64,000 nucleotides of DNA, taken from positions 124,501-188,500 of the forward strand of contig JAIXMR010000021.1 of the NCBI GenBank assembly GCA_025677835.1, in the 5' to 3' direction. Numbering within the stretch: position 1 is the stretch's first letter; every line of letters starts with the position of its first letter. The stretch comes from Sporodiniella umbellata (lineage: Eukaryota; Mucoromycota; Mucoromycetes; Mucorales; Rhizopodaceae). Positions 1-12,578 of this stretch are shown here, piece by piece. The position numbers and the translations under genes were made by a program. The notes under the pieces were generated by a model. The model was not told the origin of the DNA and ran no database searches. It saw only the letters and a list, made by a program, of their open reading frames with translations.

Positions 1-118
1 TATGAGAATCCATTAGAAAAAAAAAAAAAAAAAAGAATCAGGGAACGAACAAAAGAAAAGCATCGGGCATTAAAAATCTTGATAAATGTATTTTTTATTA
101 TGATTGTTATTATTATAA

Positions 119-1646
119 TTATTTTCTGATAGTTCTTGGGGATTCACGCTGGTTGTAATAAGACTCTACATCAAATTGTAGTTCCTTAATTCTGTCACTT
201 TGGATTTCGAGTTCTTTATGAAGTCTGTCTCTCTCAGCCAAAAGCTGTTGTTCCCATTGACGGAAACGAGCCTCTTCGGCCTTTACTTTTTCAGTAAAAT
301 TTTTGCGTAACTGTTCTTCTTCTTCAGCAAATTTAGCGTTTTCATCTTTTTCGGTTCTAGATGGAAACTATCAGCACCTTTTTATATTTAGAGAAGTGAT
401 AACAATCATACCTTGGATCACCGAATTTTCTGGTTTCCATTTGGATTTGACGATAGTTTTCATAATGGTTTTCTTCTGTAGTTGTGATGAGATCCAACAT
501 ATGAGTACGAATCAACATGCTTCTCAACTTTTTAAAGTCGCAATGATCATCGTTTTCTACTTCAGCAACACCCCAAGAGTATTCTCTTCCTTTTACTTTA
601 CGGCCATCAGGCGTGATGACATCTTGAGTGGAGCCAATGATGGCAAAAGGCATAGAGGCCATGATGTTCATGTTACGTTTGGTAGTAGCCTCATCGTCAC
701 TTTCAATAGGAGAGGAGTAACATTGAATGTTCTGAGCTGCAACTACATCCAGAATCTATAGACAGATAGATAAAAGGAGGTTGAGTGGGAAGAGGAGAAA
801 CATAGGGGAATATAAGGAGAGAGAGAGAGAGAGAGAGAGAACGAGAGAGAAAAGGGAACTTTTCCTTACATTTTGTTTAAATTTGGCCAAGTCAGTTGGT
901 GTCAGTGTGTCTGCTTTAGCAATAACAGGAATCAAATTGACACGAGAGCCCAATCGCTTCATGACTTCTACGTCCAGTGGAGAAAGCCTTTTTTTTTTTT
1001 TTTTTTTTCAATTAGAATAATTAGATTGCTTGTATATGTATCTATGCATAGATAGACAAAACTTACGTATGGCCAGTAGGTTTGACAAAGTATAAACAAA
1101 CATGAACACGCATATCGACCACACCTTTACGACATGGCTGTTGCTCTTGCCTCATGTAGTTTTCGTGTTGATCATCAATGAAATCAACAATAGGAATCCA
1201 GCCATGTCTGTTGTTGACATAATCACCAAAGCCAGGAGTATCGATCACAGTCAATTTGACCTTAAACATCTTTTCTTCCAGTTCTGAAAACGGTCGTTAG
1301 CTTACACTATTTATTTAATCAATTCCTTACCTGCTCTCGTAATCTGGACTTGGACAGTCTTTGAGGGAGGCTTAATATGCCTTTTGTTCAGGTTCTTGTG
1401 TTCCTTAATAGTGGTGGTGAACAAGGTATTGACAAAGGTAGTTTTGCCCAAACCGCTTTCACCTAGATTTTTTTTTTTTTTTTTTTTCAGATTATGAGCT
1501 CACATAACTATCTCATTCACACACATACCACACACCATCAGAGTAAAATTGGCCCCATTTTTGGCTACAATCTTGTGTCTCTGATTAGGCAAGTTAGCGA
1601 TACCAGTACCAGGTGCAGTAATAGGTTCAGATAAAACAGGATCCAT
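119..1646 (-). CDS. CDC12: Septin, Cdc12 ortholog
   Basis: A GTP-binding filament protein of the septin ring and bud-neck or hyphal cortex. I rebuilt six exons with consistent phases: 1529-1646, 1331-1462, 1067-1283, 870-987, 412-755 and 119-356 (388 aa). The N-terminus reads GIANLPNQRHKIV, as in Cdc12. The G1 P-loop GESGLGKTT is completed across intron 1, the G3 switch is DTPGFGD, and the G4 motif is AKAD. The septin unique element and a C-terminal charged coiled coil (last exon, rich in E/K/R) follow. Length matches fungal Cdc12 (about 400 aa). The ATG at 1646 gives the family-typical short leader. Intron 4 carries a GA microsatellite and introns 1 and 3 carry long T tracts. It is transcribed in tandem with the PKA regulatory gene, about 185 bp downstream of that gene's stop codon. 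Family assignment is very secure; paralog assignment to Cdc12 rather than Cdc11 or Cdc3 rests on N-terminal and body similarity. Confidence 0.93.
817..840. repeat. (GA)12 microsatellite in septin intron 4
   Basis: An uninterrupted GA tract lies inside the intron between septin exons ending at 870 and starting at 755, followed by imperfect GA units. On the coding strand it is a CT-rich tract. Confidence 0.9.
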
Positions 1647-1831
1647 GATAGTATAAATAGTTAGAAAGAAGAAAAAGAAGCAATTTTTTGTTTAATAAAA
1701 TATGTTTAAAAATAAAAAAAGAGAATTCAAGGAGACCATATCAGGGGAGAGATGCTATTAAAAAGAAGGGGGGGGGATAATTTGAGGGAAAAACGTTTTG
1801 TTATTGTTTTTGTTGTTCTTTTTTGTTGATT

Positions 1832-3105
1832 TTATTGCTGATTGAGAATAGCATAATAGTTTTCTGAGTTTCTTTTTAATATTTCGTGTACAGGGCCTAA
1901 TAGACGAGTGAAGGCTTTCTTGTTTAACGTAGCGCATTTTAATTTCCCTTTTGCTACGACGGTGGCAGCTCTAGGCTTATCATTCAATAGGGCGAGTTCA
2001 CCAAAGTATGCACCTCTTTCGAGTTGGTTTACCAGTTGCTGACTGCCTTCTTCATCCGATTTGTAAAAAGCAGCTGAACCTGATTCAATCAGGTAGAATT
2101 GTTTTCCAATATCGCCTTGTTTCATTACTTGAGCCTTATCGTCAAAGTAGACCGACTCTAGTGCATCAGCTATTTTGTGTCTTTCGTATATTTCGAGTGA
2201 TTTGAAGATGGGCACTTCAGCCAAAAAGGTCTCATACATGTTTCGTTTATCGGAAGTGTTTTCCATCAGAATCGTCCTGAACGTCACACGATCCAGGGCC
2301 CACACTTTTGAGTCTAAAGTGGCCGTAATTGTAGCCGCGCGTGGGGCGTTGTACATCAAAGCCAGCTCACCGAAACTACCACCTTTTTCGTAACTAGTCA
2401 CTTTCTTTGTCTCCCCCTCTTTAGTGATAAAGCAGTCAAAGGTGCCTGCATCCACCACATAAAAGAAATCGCCCACGGCTCCTTGTTCGATAATCGTTTT
2501 TCCTTCTTCCACTGACATTTCAACCATAGCGTTCACTACATCCTGGTGGTGTTCCTCATCCAGGTTTTTAAACAGGAAATTGCTACCTACGCTATGTCGA
2601 ATACGCTCCATCTCGGCTTCGGTCTTGGGTACCACTTTCTTTACAAACTTGGTACCTGCAGGTGCAATCGATTCTGCGCTTACAGAAGTACGTCGACCAC
2701 GTTGGGGTGGCGGCGTAGGCATATAAAAAGGATCGTTTGGGAAACTATCTTCGAGTTCTCCGTCAATACTGGTAGTGGTTGTAGTGGTTGTAAAGCTGCT
2801 GAAAGTTCGGTCTCTTGTAGGATAACCATCAGTGTCTGCTAAAGGGTGTCTTTCTGACTCTAATTTTTTTTTTTTTGATAAAGTAAATTTCAAGATTTTC
2901 TTTATTTTTTTCATTGGCTTCCTTTACCCATAAAAGGATCTTGTGTTTGATGTAAAAAAGAATAGCGCTGTTCCTCTAATTTTCTGTTAAAGAAATTGGA
3001 ACAGTACTGGAGTACATCCTCAGGTTGGTCTTTACAATACACTTCATGCAGTTCTGTCAAGAGCTGTGTGTATTCGTCTACGTAACCAAATCGAAATGAA
3101 TCCAT
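1832..3105 (-). CDS. BCY1: cAMP-dependent protein kinase regulatory subunit
   Basis: Inhibitory regulatory subunit that holds PKA catalytic subunits inactive until cAMP binds. Two exons, 2928-3105 and 1832-2859, give 401 aa; the 68-nt intron begins GTAAAG and ends in an A-rich stretch before TTAG. Residues 1-45 form an RII-type dimerisation/docking helix region. A T/S-rich linker leads to the autoinhibitor RRTSV at about 115-119, whose Ser makes it a substrate-type (RII) site. Two cyclic-nucleotide-binding domains follow, each with an intact phosphate-binding cassette (FGELALMYNAPRAAT and FGELALLNDKPRAAT). Unspliced translation gives two separate ORFs, so ORF-only calling would split the gene. 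Mucorales often carry several pkaR paralogs; which one this is cannot be decided here. Confidence 0.95.
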
Positions 3106-4085
3106 AGTCTATATCGTCCATAGCAAAATCCTGTTAAAAACAAGTCTGCTTTTGCTTACTTACATTCAAAAAGAAATAATAATAAAAAAAAAAAGAGTTG
3201 AAAAGAAAAGAAAGAAAGTAAAAACCGAGGAAAAAAAAAAAAAAGTTAATTTTTTTTTTTTTTTTTTGCCTTTTCCGTATATCTCCTCTTACTTTCTCTC
3301 ATTTTGAAAAAGATAGGCCAGTTACCTTGTGCTACTCTTTTTCTCGTGCTCTTTTTTTTTTACTTGCCTTATTTAGAAAAACCAAATATGGTTGATGAAA
3401 TAAGAAGGTGGCGCTTTTTTTCCTTTTTTATTTATGTGCACCACCTATCTTTTTTTTTTTTGTAGCTATATAAACTCTGGGATGCATACGAAAAAGTAGC
3501 CAGGAAACGATCATTCCAGCTATAGAATAAGCTTTTAGATAAGGAGAGGGAGCAGAGTTGGTAAGATGTCAATGTCAGCCTATATTTCCAAAATGAGATA
3601 AAGGTCTTGAACAATTAATTTATTTAAAAGAAACTCAAAACGGCTATTTCTTTGGCAACAAGGAGTCAGTAGTTAAAGATTGAAACTCTAAAAACACCGT
3701 AGATCACAAAAGACTTTTTTTTTAAAAAAAAAAAAAAAAATATATATATACTCAGTTCTAATGACCTGCATAACATGCAAAAGAGTTTCAGTTAAAGTAG
3801 ATCAAAGATCGATAGATGCTATGTCTGTCTCTCCTGTCAAGGGTATCTTTTGAAAACGGTTGAAAGACTTTCCATTGTAGGGAGAGAAAGGGGAGTGGAA
3901 AGGCCAACAGGGATAGGTTTGATGTTATTTTAATGACAGTCATTAAGCGACGCAAACACATGTTTAGTATAAAACTAAACTTGGCTGGATTTTTCTATCA
4001 GACTTTAGCTCTAAACTCTGTCTGATGAAAACAGAGAATTGTAAGCTTTTATTATTATTGTATTCAAGGGTTTTTTCTTTTTTTT

Positions 4086-4119
<34 letters not shown>

Positions 4120-4317
4120 AACAGAAAAACAACTTTCTTTATATTACAAATGTATGAAAGAGTATAAAAATACAATGATTTTTTTTTTTTTTTTTTTTTT
4201 TTTTGATTACAAAAATCCAGATTCAAATAAAAGACGCGAAATCTTTTCATCGTCTCTTTCTCTAATTAAAATAGGGAGATAAGGTGAGTATGTAAAGGAT
4301 TTTGTTTTGTTTTATGT
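3106..4317. other. Intergenic region, no gene seen
   Basis: This is the region between the divergent-facing 5' end of the PKA-R gene and the 3' end of the RasGEF gene. It is AT-rich with many A and T homopolymers and a CT-rich stretch at about 3280-3360. Small palindromes occur near 3930-3980 (for example GTTTAGT...ACTAAAC). Open frames here encode only poly-K or poly-F and are not credible. Confidence 0.7.
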
Positions 4318-7168
4318 TTACTTTGGTTCAAGCTTTAAGCTTTCTTTGTACAGTTGTTCTTCATCACGACTGCTACCCATGTTATTCACAATGAATTCTT
4401 GAATGGGTTCTACGGGTAAGAACTGATAAGATGTCATTTGGTATTGCTGAATTTCTTGAATGACAGCGGCTGTTTTGGAGCGTTTAGCGAAATTGATGAG
4501 GTGAGAGTAAGGCGATTTGAGGTAATTTGAGTTACCGTCTTCGATAAAGGTAAGGTCTTGAAGGTAGATACCGACAAAGGGCACGCAGGGCGGATTGATA
4601 GAATGCACCAATTCACGATAACGTACAAAATTTCGATTGGCCTTCATGATATCCCTCAGTTGACCCACTATTTGCTGAGTCTTGCCACCGACGAGTTCCC
4701 AAGTGCGTTTGAGACGACCGATGGCGCTGTTATCAAAAGCGGAAAGAATAGCCATGCAGGTATTAAAGTTATTCGACTGCTGGCACTTTTCAGCCACGTC
4801 TACCCAGTATTTGAGCACCAGACTTCGTTTCTTGACATCGCCCTGGCTCAGGATTTCATCCGAGACCCACTGGGTCATACCATTGCAGAACCGAATCGAG
4901 GCTTGGATATGAACTGCCAGCGAGTCTTCTTCACGCGACCAGGCCTTGTCAAGACACTCGATGGGTTGGATAGAGCTATAGAGCTTGAAATCGATCAGGG
5001 TCAACTGACGCGCCATTTCTATCGGACTGATATCCAACAGCTTGAGGCGTTTGAGGTTACGTGGCAGGATCGGCTCAGGTGCTTCCAGAGTTTGAGTGAC
5101 GACCAAGGACCTGACTTCCTTGCACGAATCCTTGCGTTTCTGAATCAAGGACTCGATCTGTGTGGCCGAAAACGCGTGGGTGTCATGAATACTGATCATA
5201 AATCGAGAGACGCGGTTCAGAATGCCATAGTCTTGCTCATCATAGTACTGCTCTAACCAGATTTTGATCACGTTCAACACGCGTAACCGGATCAGCTTCT
5301 GTTTACGTTCTTTCCAGAACAAGAGCTCTTCCTCTAAAAGACCGGTCGGTGGCTGAACATGAAAACGCGTCTCGAGCAACTCCAAGAACTTTTCGGAGGT
5401 ACAGAAAGAACGATAGGTCAAGAAGAAGGTGTTGCTGAAGCCCATGTCAAAGTAATCGTGTAGGGTGATGCGTTCAATCAAGGCCGGCAATGTGCCGCCT
5501 TTGACCTGCCCACTCGAATTGAACACGATATCGCTCGCGGCATAATCGTAGCTCATAAAGCTCTGGTTATCGCTCATCTGAGAGTTCTCGGTCACGGTCG
5601 ACATCTTTCGACAGACGACCGGAGACGGGGGTGGTCGAGGGCTGGTGGGCACCTTTTGATACGCGGGCGAGTCATCCTCCTCTTCTTGCTTTTTATAGAG
5701 CGGAGGGACCTCATGAGGCTTTTGATAGATCGTGTCAGGACGGTCAGCCAGAGTTTCTTTGGCGTGGTAATCGCGGTCTGGGTAGAGCTCGGTAGGATGT
5801 ACAGAGGCAAAATCCTTGTTGAGATCAAACTGGGACGAATCGGTCAAGGCAAACGAGGTTTGTTTGGACGAGAGGCTGAGTTTGGCTTCTTCCTGAGCGA
5901 GTTCGATGAGGATTCGGCCAATGTCCTGTATGGCCTGCTGTAGACAGTGTGCGATGGCCTGCATTTGCTTGGCCAGGCTCTGGAGCGACATGGATGCATC
6001 GTTGAGGGACTGCATTCGAATGAAGAGCATGCCAAAGCCAGCATAGAGACTTTGTTTGGAGACCGAGAGATCCTTGACGAGTAAGGAGCCCAAGAAAGGG
6101 TAGAGGTCGGCGCTTTCAACCAGGGACATGAATTGACCATTGAGCGTGGCCAGATGACGGTATTGAGTAAACAGAAGAGACGCGAGCGAATCGCGCGAGT
6201 CAGTTGAAGGGTTCAGTTGGGTAATAAATGTGGTCAGCATGGACTGCATACATTCAGCACTAGACTTGACGAGCGCTGTCCAATCGCGGTTCATACCCGA
6301 CTGCCGGTGGTCTGTCTCTCTCACCAGGCCGTATTGAAAAGGGGCCAGGACAGGATCCACTTGACAGAGTTCGAGTTCCAGCGTCACACAGAGATGGACA
6401 AAGTTACGGACAGCGAGCAACACCTCCTGGCTTTCAATCAACAACAGGCTGGTTTCGTCCGATTGTGAGGAAAATACGAGTTTGGCCAAGGCGTTGGTCA
6501 GAACGCGATGATAAATGCGCAACAGGTCGTTTTCTTGCACGATTTTGGTCTCTCTACTGACTGTGTTGGTGGCCAGCATCATAAATCTCACGGCATGAAC
6601 AACGTTGGTTGCATATCGAACGTAGTCGGAGTTGTCTGAGTCTTTGGTAGCAGCAGCGACCAGCTGTTGTATGGCCAGAGTGATGTTGGCCATCAGTTGC
6701 TGAAAGGTCAGGGCGGGAGACTAGATCTGTTTGAGTACACCAAAATAAAACAAGACTGGAATGGTGTTTAGGATTGTTACCTCGTAACCGGGAGGGCTGT
6801 TTTCCCTAAATGTCATCTCTCCTGTAGACGGATCCAGAAAAAGCTGGTGTTTCTGTTACAAATAGAGATCAATAACAATTTTCTGTATATGATTTGACGT
6901 ACATCAGATAGGCTATAGTCTTGGACGGTCTGGACATAGTTGCTGGGGAACCAGCCTCTTCTGCCAGATGTCCTGTTTATATTAAAAAAGAAGATCAGAA
7001 ATTTAATATAAACTTATTGTTCTCTAGCAGTCTTTACCATCCATCCCACCAACCAGAGGGAAGCTTACAGAGAACTTCAATGATCTCTCCTTCTTTAAAA
7101 TTTAGGGAAGAGGGATCGTTTGACTCAAAAGCATAATTCGCCTTCACTTTACATAATAAAGTGGACAT
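4318..7168 (-). CDS. SH3-containing Ras guanine nucleotide exchange factor (Cdc25-like)
   Basis: Activates Ras by GDP/GTP exchange, upstream of cAMP-PKA signalling in fungi. Four exons, 7038-7168, 6903-6972, 6781-6852 and 4318-6720, give 891 aa. An SH3 domain fills residues 1-67, starting with an ALYDY-like AKVKANYAF region and carrying GWWDGW and GWFPSNYV, split by intron 1. A short aromatic segment (residues 68-91) resembles part of a WW domain but lacks clear WW spacing. A long helical region and a Pro-rich linker follow. The RasGEF N-terminal (REM) motif is at about residues 490-600 and the catalytic CDC25 domain at about 650-870 (DISPIEMARQLTLIDFKLY, PCVPFVGIYLQDLTFIEDG). The acceptor of intron 3 must be ATCTAG at 6721, because the earlier AG leaves an in-frame stop. 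The neighbouring PKA regulatory gene acts in the same pathway, probably by coincidence. Confidence 0.93.
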
Positions 7169-7263
7169 GAAATAGATCTCCAATAACAATAGGAATAATT
7201 AAAAAAAAAGAAAAAAGGAAAGAATAAAAAAAAAAAAAAAAAATAAAGTAAAAAGAAGGTTTC

Positions 7264-7264
<1 letters not shown>

Positions 7265-7307
<43 letters not shown>
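7265..7307. repeat. 43-nt poly(A) run with adjacent (TAA)n tract
   Basis: This is the longest homopolymer in the window. It lies in the 236-bp gap between the RasGEF start and the decarboxylase stop, followed by a TAA/ATA trinucleotide repeat at about 7365-7391. Nothing else is seen in this gap. Confidence 0.9.
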
Positions 7308-7308
<1 letters not shown>

Positions 7309-7404
7309 GGCTGTAGAGAAAGAGAAAGAGAAAATGACCTTAAATCGGAGACAATGAATTTTGTATAATAATAATAATAATAATAATAATAGTATTTTTT
7401 TTTT

Positions 7405-8267
7405 TTATATGCTTTGCCCACACACTTGATCCCAGCAAACGATAGCTGCTTGCTCCTCAATCAAATCCAGGAGTCTTTCCAAATCGCGCAAGGTTAAATG
7501 AGGCATATTGACAACCACACGAAAGAAATCTGGTAAGTTTTCCAAGGGAGCACGATCCACCAAAAACTCACCAGTGGCATTGATCTTTTCATGCAAAACT
7601 TGTGTGATTTTAGCCTTGTTGACTTTTTCCAGTCCTCGAGGGACATACCAGAAACAGACTTGTAAAAAGGAGTGCTCTTGCTGCACGGTAGTGAACCCGG
7701 GCCGGGACTGAACGAGAGCAGAGAATGCGCGGGCCGTTGCCAACGCTTGATCCACACGATAGCCCAGACCTTGCTCACCGTAAAATTTCCAGGCGAGAAA
7801 GAGCTTGAGGGCGTCCGGACGACGGCCACAGCCCAAGGAGCCAGCGCCGAGATCGTAAGGATTACCGTGAAAAAGATAGTCAGCTCGGGTGCTGTTGGCC
7901 TTTGCAAACAACAGGTGGCCTTCATGAGGTGTGATGAGCATAGAACATTGTAAGGGGACACCCAAGAGCTTGTGGGGGTTGAGTGTGAACGTATCGGCTC
8001 GAGCTGATCCCCTGAACCAATCCTCTCCTTCCCTTACCTCCTTTGAAAAGATAGCGCTTCCTCCCCATGAGCCATCCACGTGAAGCCAGCAACCATATTT
8101 CTGTGCTATCTCACTCAGTCTGTCGATAGGATCAAACGCTCCCTACAAACATTTACAAAATAAAACGTTTCAGGAGAATTGAAAATAAAAAGGAAAATTA
8201 AATAAAACTTTTTTGATCTCCCTTTCCCCTTTCATTCTCTTTCTTTTGGAACTCTCTGCCACTCCCT

Positions 8268-8309
<42 letters not shown>

Positions 8310-9332
8310 AGGTCTTACAAGTACAGTGGTTCCTGCAGTCGCATTAATAAAAAAAGGCGTTTCATTCGCTTGAATCGACTCCAAAATCAGGATTTCTAAA
8401 GAAAGGAAGGTCAGAACGGTCGATGGGATTTAATTTAGACTTACCCAATGCTTCTGCCTGCATTCGACCCTCTCTATCCACGGGCACCTTCACAATACTA
8501 TCCAACCCCAAGCCAAGGATCAGCACGGCCTTATCGATGCTGTAGTGGCTATCGATAGAAGTGAATACCTTAAGCTTTCCATAGCTTGCGTTAGGAAACG
8601 GACGTGGGAAATAACCCTCCTTTTTAATGCTTGGAAACAGACGGTTCCTGGCTGTTGTCATGGCCAACAGATTCGACGCTGATCCACCAGGACACAATAA
8701 ACCCCCTGAATTCTATTTTATCCCCTCCAAAAAAAAAAAAAAACACATACAGCATCAACTACTCTTTCCGCTCCAATCATCCTTACCTCGCCCATCCCCA
8801 GCAGTCTACCCACCGCCTTGGTAACTTCAATCTCCATCAAGCTCAATACCGGTGACACATGATAGACATGAACGTTACTATTCAGGACACCCAATAAGAG
8901 CTCAGAGATCACTCCAATAGGATTCGTACCCGCATAGAGTTTATCGATAAACTTTGGATTCCATGAATTGACACTGTATTTCAAAGTGGCTTTAATCAGA
9001 GCCAAGGTGCCTTTTTCAAGTAGAAAAAAAAAAAAAAATTGGGTCATTTCTTTTTTTTTTTTTTTTTTTTTTTTGGGTGGCTTACCCTGAACACCCGCAC
9101 CCTTTTGAGGTAATTCAAAATCAAATAGCTTGTAAAGTTCGGAAGGAGAACGTGACAAAACCACAGGCACTGACTTTTCTTGTCCTTTTTGAACATCTTT
9201 TTTTTTTTTTTACGAAAACTTGTTATTATTGATTGATTTCTTATTCTCTTCTTTACAGTCAAGAATCAATGTTTTCATTTCAGAAAGCAAAATATCCAAT
9301 ACTTGGGTCTCATTCTGTTCATTGCAAACCAT
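7405..9332 (-). CDS. Group II PLP-dependent decarboxylase (GAD/CSAD-like)
   Basis: Pyridoxal-phosphate amino-acid decarboxylase of the glutamate/cysteine-sulfinate/aspartate family; the substrate cannot be fixed by eye. Six exons, 9257-9332, 9086-9196, 8787-9010, 8445-8712, 8319-8395 and 7405-8142, give 497 aa, the usual length for GAD1/CSAD. Family landmarks occur in order: GTNPIGVISELL, CPGGSASNLLAM, FINATAGTTV, LHVDGSWGGS and the PLP-binding NPHKLLG (Lys about 310). The acceptor at 8713 (AAATAG) keeps frame and gives GENSGGLLCPGGS, whereas the nearer CAG at 8706 breaks it. Intron 5 contains a 34-nt T run. It is divergent from the Grc3 gene. Confidence 0.92.
8271..8304. repeat. 34-nt poly(T) run inside a decarboxylase intron
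   Basis: An uninterrupted T run read on the plus strand, within the intron between exons ending at 8319 and starting at 8142 on the coding (minus) strand. There it reads as poly(A), so it is not the polypyrimidine tract. Confidence 0.9.
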
Positions 9333-9393
9333 CTCTTTTTTTTTTTTTTTTTTTTTGGCGAAAGGGATGACTAAGAGAAAAGAAGAAGAAAAG

Positions 9394-9427
<34 letters not shown>

Positions 9428-9739
9428 ACCAATGGCTGATAAAAAGAGAAATGATTATCCATCTAATTTTCAATCACCCTTTCTCTCTTTTTCAAAACAG
9501 AAAAGGACCCTCTTTCCCTTTTTTTTTTTTTTTTTTATTGATTTCTTTTCTTGGGATAAAAACACACCCATGTTTATTACCTTTCTTACTATTCAAGATT
9601 GGCCAAAAAAAAAAAAAAAAAAGAGAGAGAGAGAGACGGCCATTTTTTAATGCAGTAAAAACACTTGTCACAAAAAGACATCCACCTAAAAAAAAAAAAA
9701 AAAAAATTGCCATTGCTTTTTTTTCTTCTGTCATTAACC
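9333..9739. promoter_or_regulatory. Divergent intergenic region between decarboxylase and GRC3
   Basis: 407 bp separating two divergent starts (9332 minus, 9740 plus), so it must hold both promoters. It consists largely of A and T homopolymers, including a run of about 27 A at 9397-9423, and GA/CT-rich stretches. No TATA box or recognisable factor site stands out. Confidence 0.5.
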
Positions 9740-12018
9740 ATGAAAAGAAAAACAAGCTTAGAACGATTAGCACCCAAAGACAGTAAAAGAAATATAAAAA
9801 AAAAAAAAAAAAATAAAGCGAGGTGGTTTAGTCTGATGCGTGATGGGTAGACAAAGTATTGAAGGTAGTGATTGAGGCACAAGAGGAAGAGGTCAAGCCA
9901 CCAGTCAGTACGCCACCGCTGAGTGCACGTGCAGCACGGTTGGCAGCGATTGCCTCTGGAACGTATAGGTCAGAAGAAGAAGACTGTGTGGAAGACAAAA
10001 GTTGTTATGATACAGAAAGCGAAACCTCCGAAAGCAAAGAACCAACCGGGATGCATAAGGAACGTAAAGAAAGAATGGCAGGCTACCAAGCAAGGTAAGT
10101 AGCGATAGGTTGAGAGCAGAGTGATTGAAAAAGGTTAGGGAAAGCCAGCTGGAGAATGGATTTTCAAGCGATTCAAGCAATACATGTATTTTAGAACAAG
10201 AAGGCGAGACATACGTGTTTCTGGGGCTAGCGGCGGGCGAGGTAAGCAAGCAGACAAGAACAGAGTGGGTGGATTGACGGTCTTGGTAGGATCTTGTGTT
10301 TGTGGGCCAAGTGTATGTGGCGAGTGTGTTTGGGACGATGGAGATAGGCGGTGCACGGCTGAGTTCAGGACGCGTACTGCCGATGGCAACACCGGAAGCG
10401 TCTGTGGATGTCCATTTTTACCCGGTATTTTGTCCCAGATCGCATGCATTACTGCGCATCGGTTCGAGCGGGCCTGGGCAGTCGGTACGACCGCATGCGT
10501 ATCCAGACGCGATCGACGAGAGCTTACTGGAGGCGGTGTACGAAGCGATGGACATCAGCCGACTGGAGACGTTGCTGGTCATCAAAGAGATGAAGCAGGG
10601 GATGGAAGGGGTCCATCGAGTGACAGGCCATTACCGACAGCTGCTGTCGTTGCCGACGCCACCGCTTATTCCAGGCTTTTACCCCGTGTCGGGCTCCCAC
10701 GACGGTCTACGTCCATTGAACACGTCGCAGGCATGGTGGGAGGTAAGCGAACAAGCCCTTCTGCAGGCCAAACGACGTGAGAGGGTCCCGGTGAGCGTGG
10801 TGTGTGGGGCAAAAAACCAAGGCAAATCGACCTTTGCACGGTACTTGCTTCATCGTCTGTTGAGCGAATACAAGACCGTGGCCTATCTCGAGACAGATCC
10901 AGGCCAGACCGAGTTCACACCCGCTGGACTGATTTCGCTGCACTACCTCGAACAGCCCGTGTTGGGCCCTTCCTACACCCACCAACAGTTGGCACCCGAA
11001 CGAAGCTTCTTTCTCGGCTCTACCACCGCGCGTAGCCATCCTGACTACTATTCAGAATGTATCCGTGCTCTGGTGGCGCATTGGCGACCGTTCGCCACCC
11101 AGATCCCCTTGGTGGTCAATACGCAGGGATGGATCAGTGGCGTCGGTTACGCACTCTTGCTGCACCACATCCAAACGGTACAGCCCACCGATATCTTTAT
11201 GATGCGTCACCAACATTCAAATTACAAGAATCTGCCCGAGAGCTTTGCAGCCAAAGTCATGGCGACCCTGGGCTCTGAAGTCGCCAAGCTACACCCGGTC
11301 GAAAGCTACCCTGCATCGAGCCAGAGTGTAGGGGGAGAGTTGGATGCGAGCCGGATTCGCGATCTCACTATGGCGTCTTACTTTCATCAACGTGCCATCG
11401 GTAACGTCAAGTGTAATCTGGCACCTCGATGGGATTACTCTCAGCATCTCGTCGAGCGAGTGCCTTGGCAGGTGGATTGGCGAACCCAACTGAATGCCAT
11501 CTGGATTACCTACGAGGAAGTCAAGGCTGAAGAATTACTGTACGCCTTAAACGGTAGTGTGGTAGGTCTGTTAGGCTCCATGGCTACTCAAGAAAATGTA
11601 GAAAAAGAGGAGAAAGAAGGATTTGTAAAGTAACCCCCCCCCAAAAATAGACAACCCAACGTTTTTAAACGCTTTCTCTCTAGACACCCCCCACCTATTT
11701 TAATACTACGCATCGATTCCCCCCTCAGCCAGAAATGACGACATGTCATGGATTGGCTATTGTTCGTGCGATCGATCCCTCAAGTCACACACTGTTGCTA
11801 CTGACACCACTGCCAGCTGAAACCCTCGAAAAGGCATCTGCTATTGTGAAGGGAGAGATCCAGTTGCCTTCTTGGGCTCTGCTGGATTCCGTCTCGGGCG
11901 AAAGCAGTGGCGTGGCTAACATTGGCTGGGACCATGTGCCTTACATCCAAAATACCTCGGCAGAAGGCGTAGGCAGTAAAGTACTCAAGATCCGGCGCAA
12001 TCTTTTACGAAGAAAACA

Positions 12019-12022
<4 letters not shown>
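9740..12022 (+). CDS. GRC3: Polynucleotide 5'-hydroxyl kinase Grc3/Nol9
   Basis: Nucleolar RNA 5'-kinase that acts in pre-rRNA ITS2 processing with the Las1 nuclease. Five exons, 9740-9782, 9851-10094, 10139-10241, 10290-11624 and 11729-12022, give 672 aa. The Walker A motif GAKNQGKST lies at about 303-311, followed by the Grc3/Clp1-type ETDPGQTEFTPAGLISLH and LGSTTARSHPDYY. The C-terminal exon carries CHGLAIVRAID...GEIQLP, a typical family end. The first exon is short (43 nt, MKRKTSLERLAPKD) and is inferred: the long frame starting near 9859 has only a TTG, and an intron 9783-9850 joins it in phase to an ATG. Exon 4's donor is GGATTT|GTAAAG at 11624; reading through would stop at 11631. Codon use is GC-rich compared with genes right of 32 kb. 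Confidence 0.9.
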
Positions 12023-12051
<29 letters not shown>

Positions 12052-12534
12052 AGTTTGAATAGATAAATAAAAAAAAAAAAAAAAAAAAACCAGAAATTTT
12101 ATTTCAGAAAAGAGGCAAAGCATGCGATATCCAAACAAGGCAAGTGGGACAAAGTGTGGAAAGAGATCGATCGCCTCCAAACAGGCTCTCTCCTATCCTC
12201 CCCTCCCTATTTTTTTTTTTTGGCTTTTTTTCCCTCCCTTTTTTTTTTTTTTTTTTTTTTTTGGCTTTTTTTCTATTTCGCGATGGTTTTCCTAATGAAA
12301 AAAAAAAAAAAAAAAAAAAAAAATTAAATTTTTTTAGTGTGTTTTTTCTTGAAAAGGGAATCAGGACTTTGAGCATGCCAGGCAAAGTGATCCATGTTTG
12401 GTACAACAGGGTTTCTTAAAACAATGAAAAAAAAAAAAAAAAAAAAAAAGCTGTCTAATTTGAAAGCGCGCCTTCTTTAATGTTTTCCAAAACGACACAC
12501 TTACCGATCAAAGGCAAAGGCTCGCACATAGCCA

Positions 12535-12578
<44 letters not shown>

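Noticed and set aside
4558..5256. 232-codon frame opposite the RasGEF gene, and similar frames opposite GRC3 and NSR1
   Set aside because: Shadow frames caused by GC-rich or repetitive coding sequence on the other strand.
9220..9882. Several overlapping long frames on both strands
   Set aside because: They are poly-K/poly-F translations of A/T runs. Only the short segment 9740-9782 is used, as the inferred first GRC3 exon.
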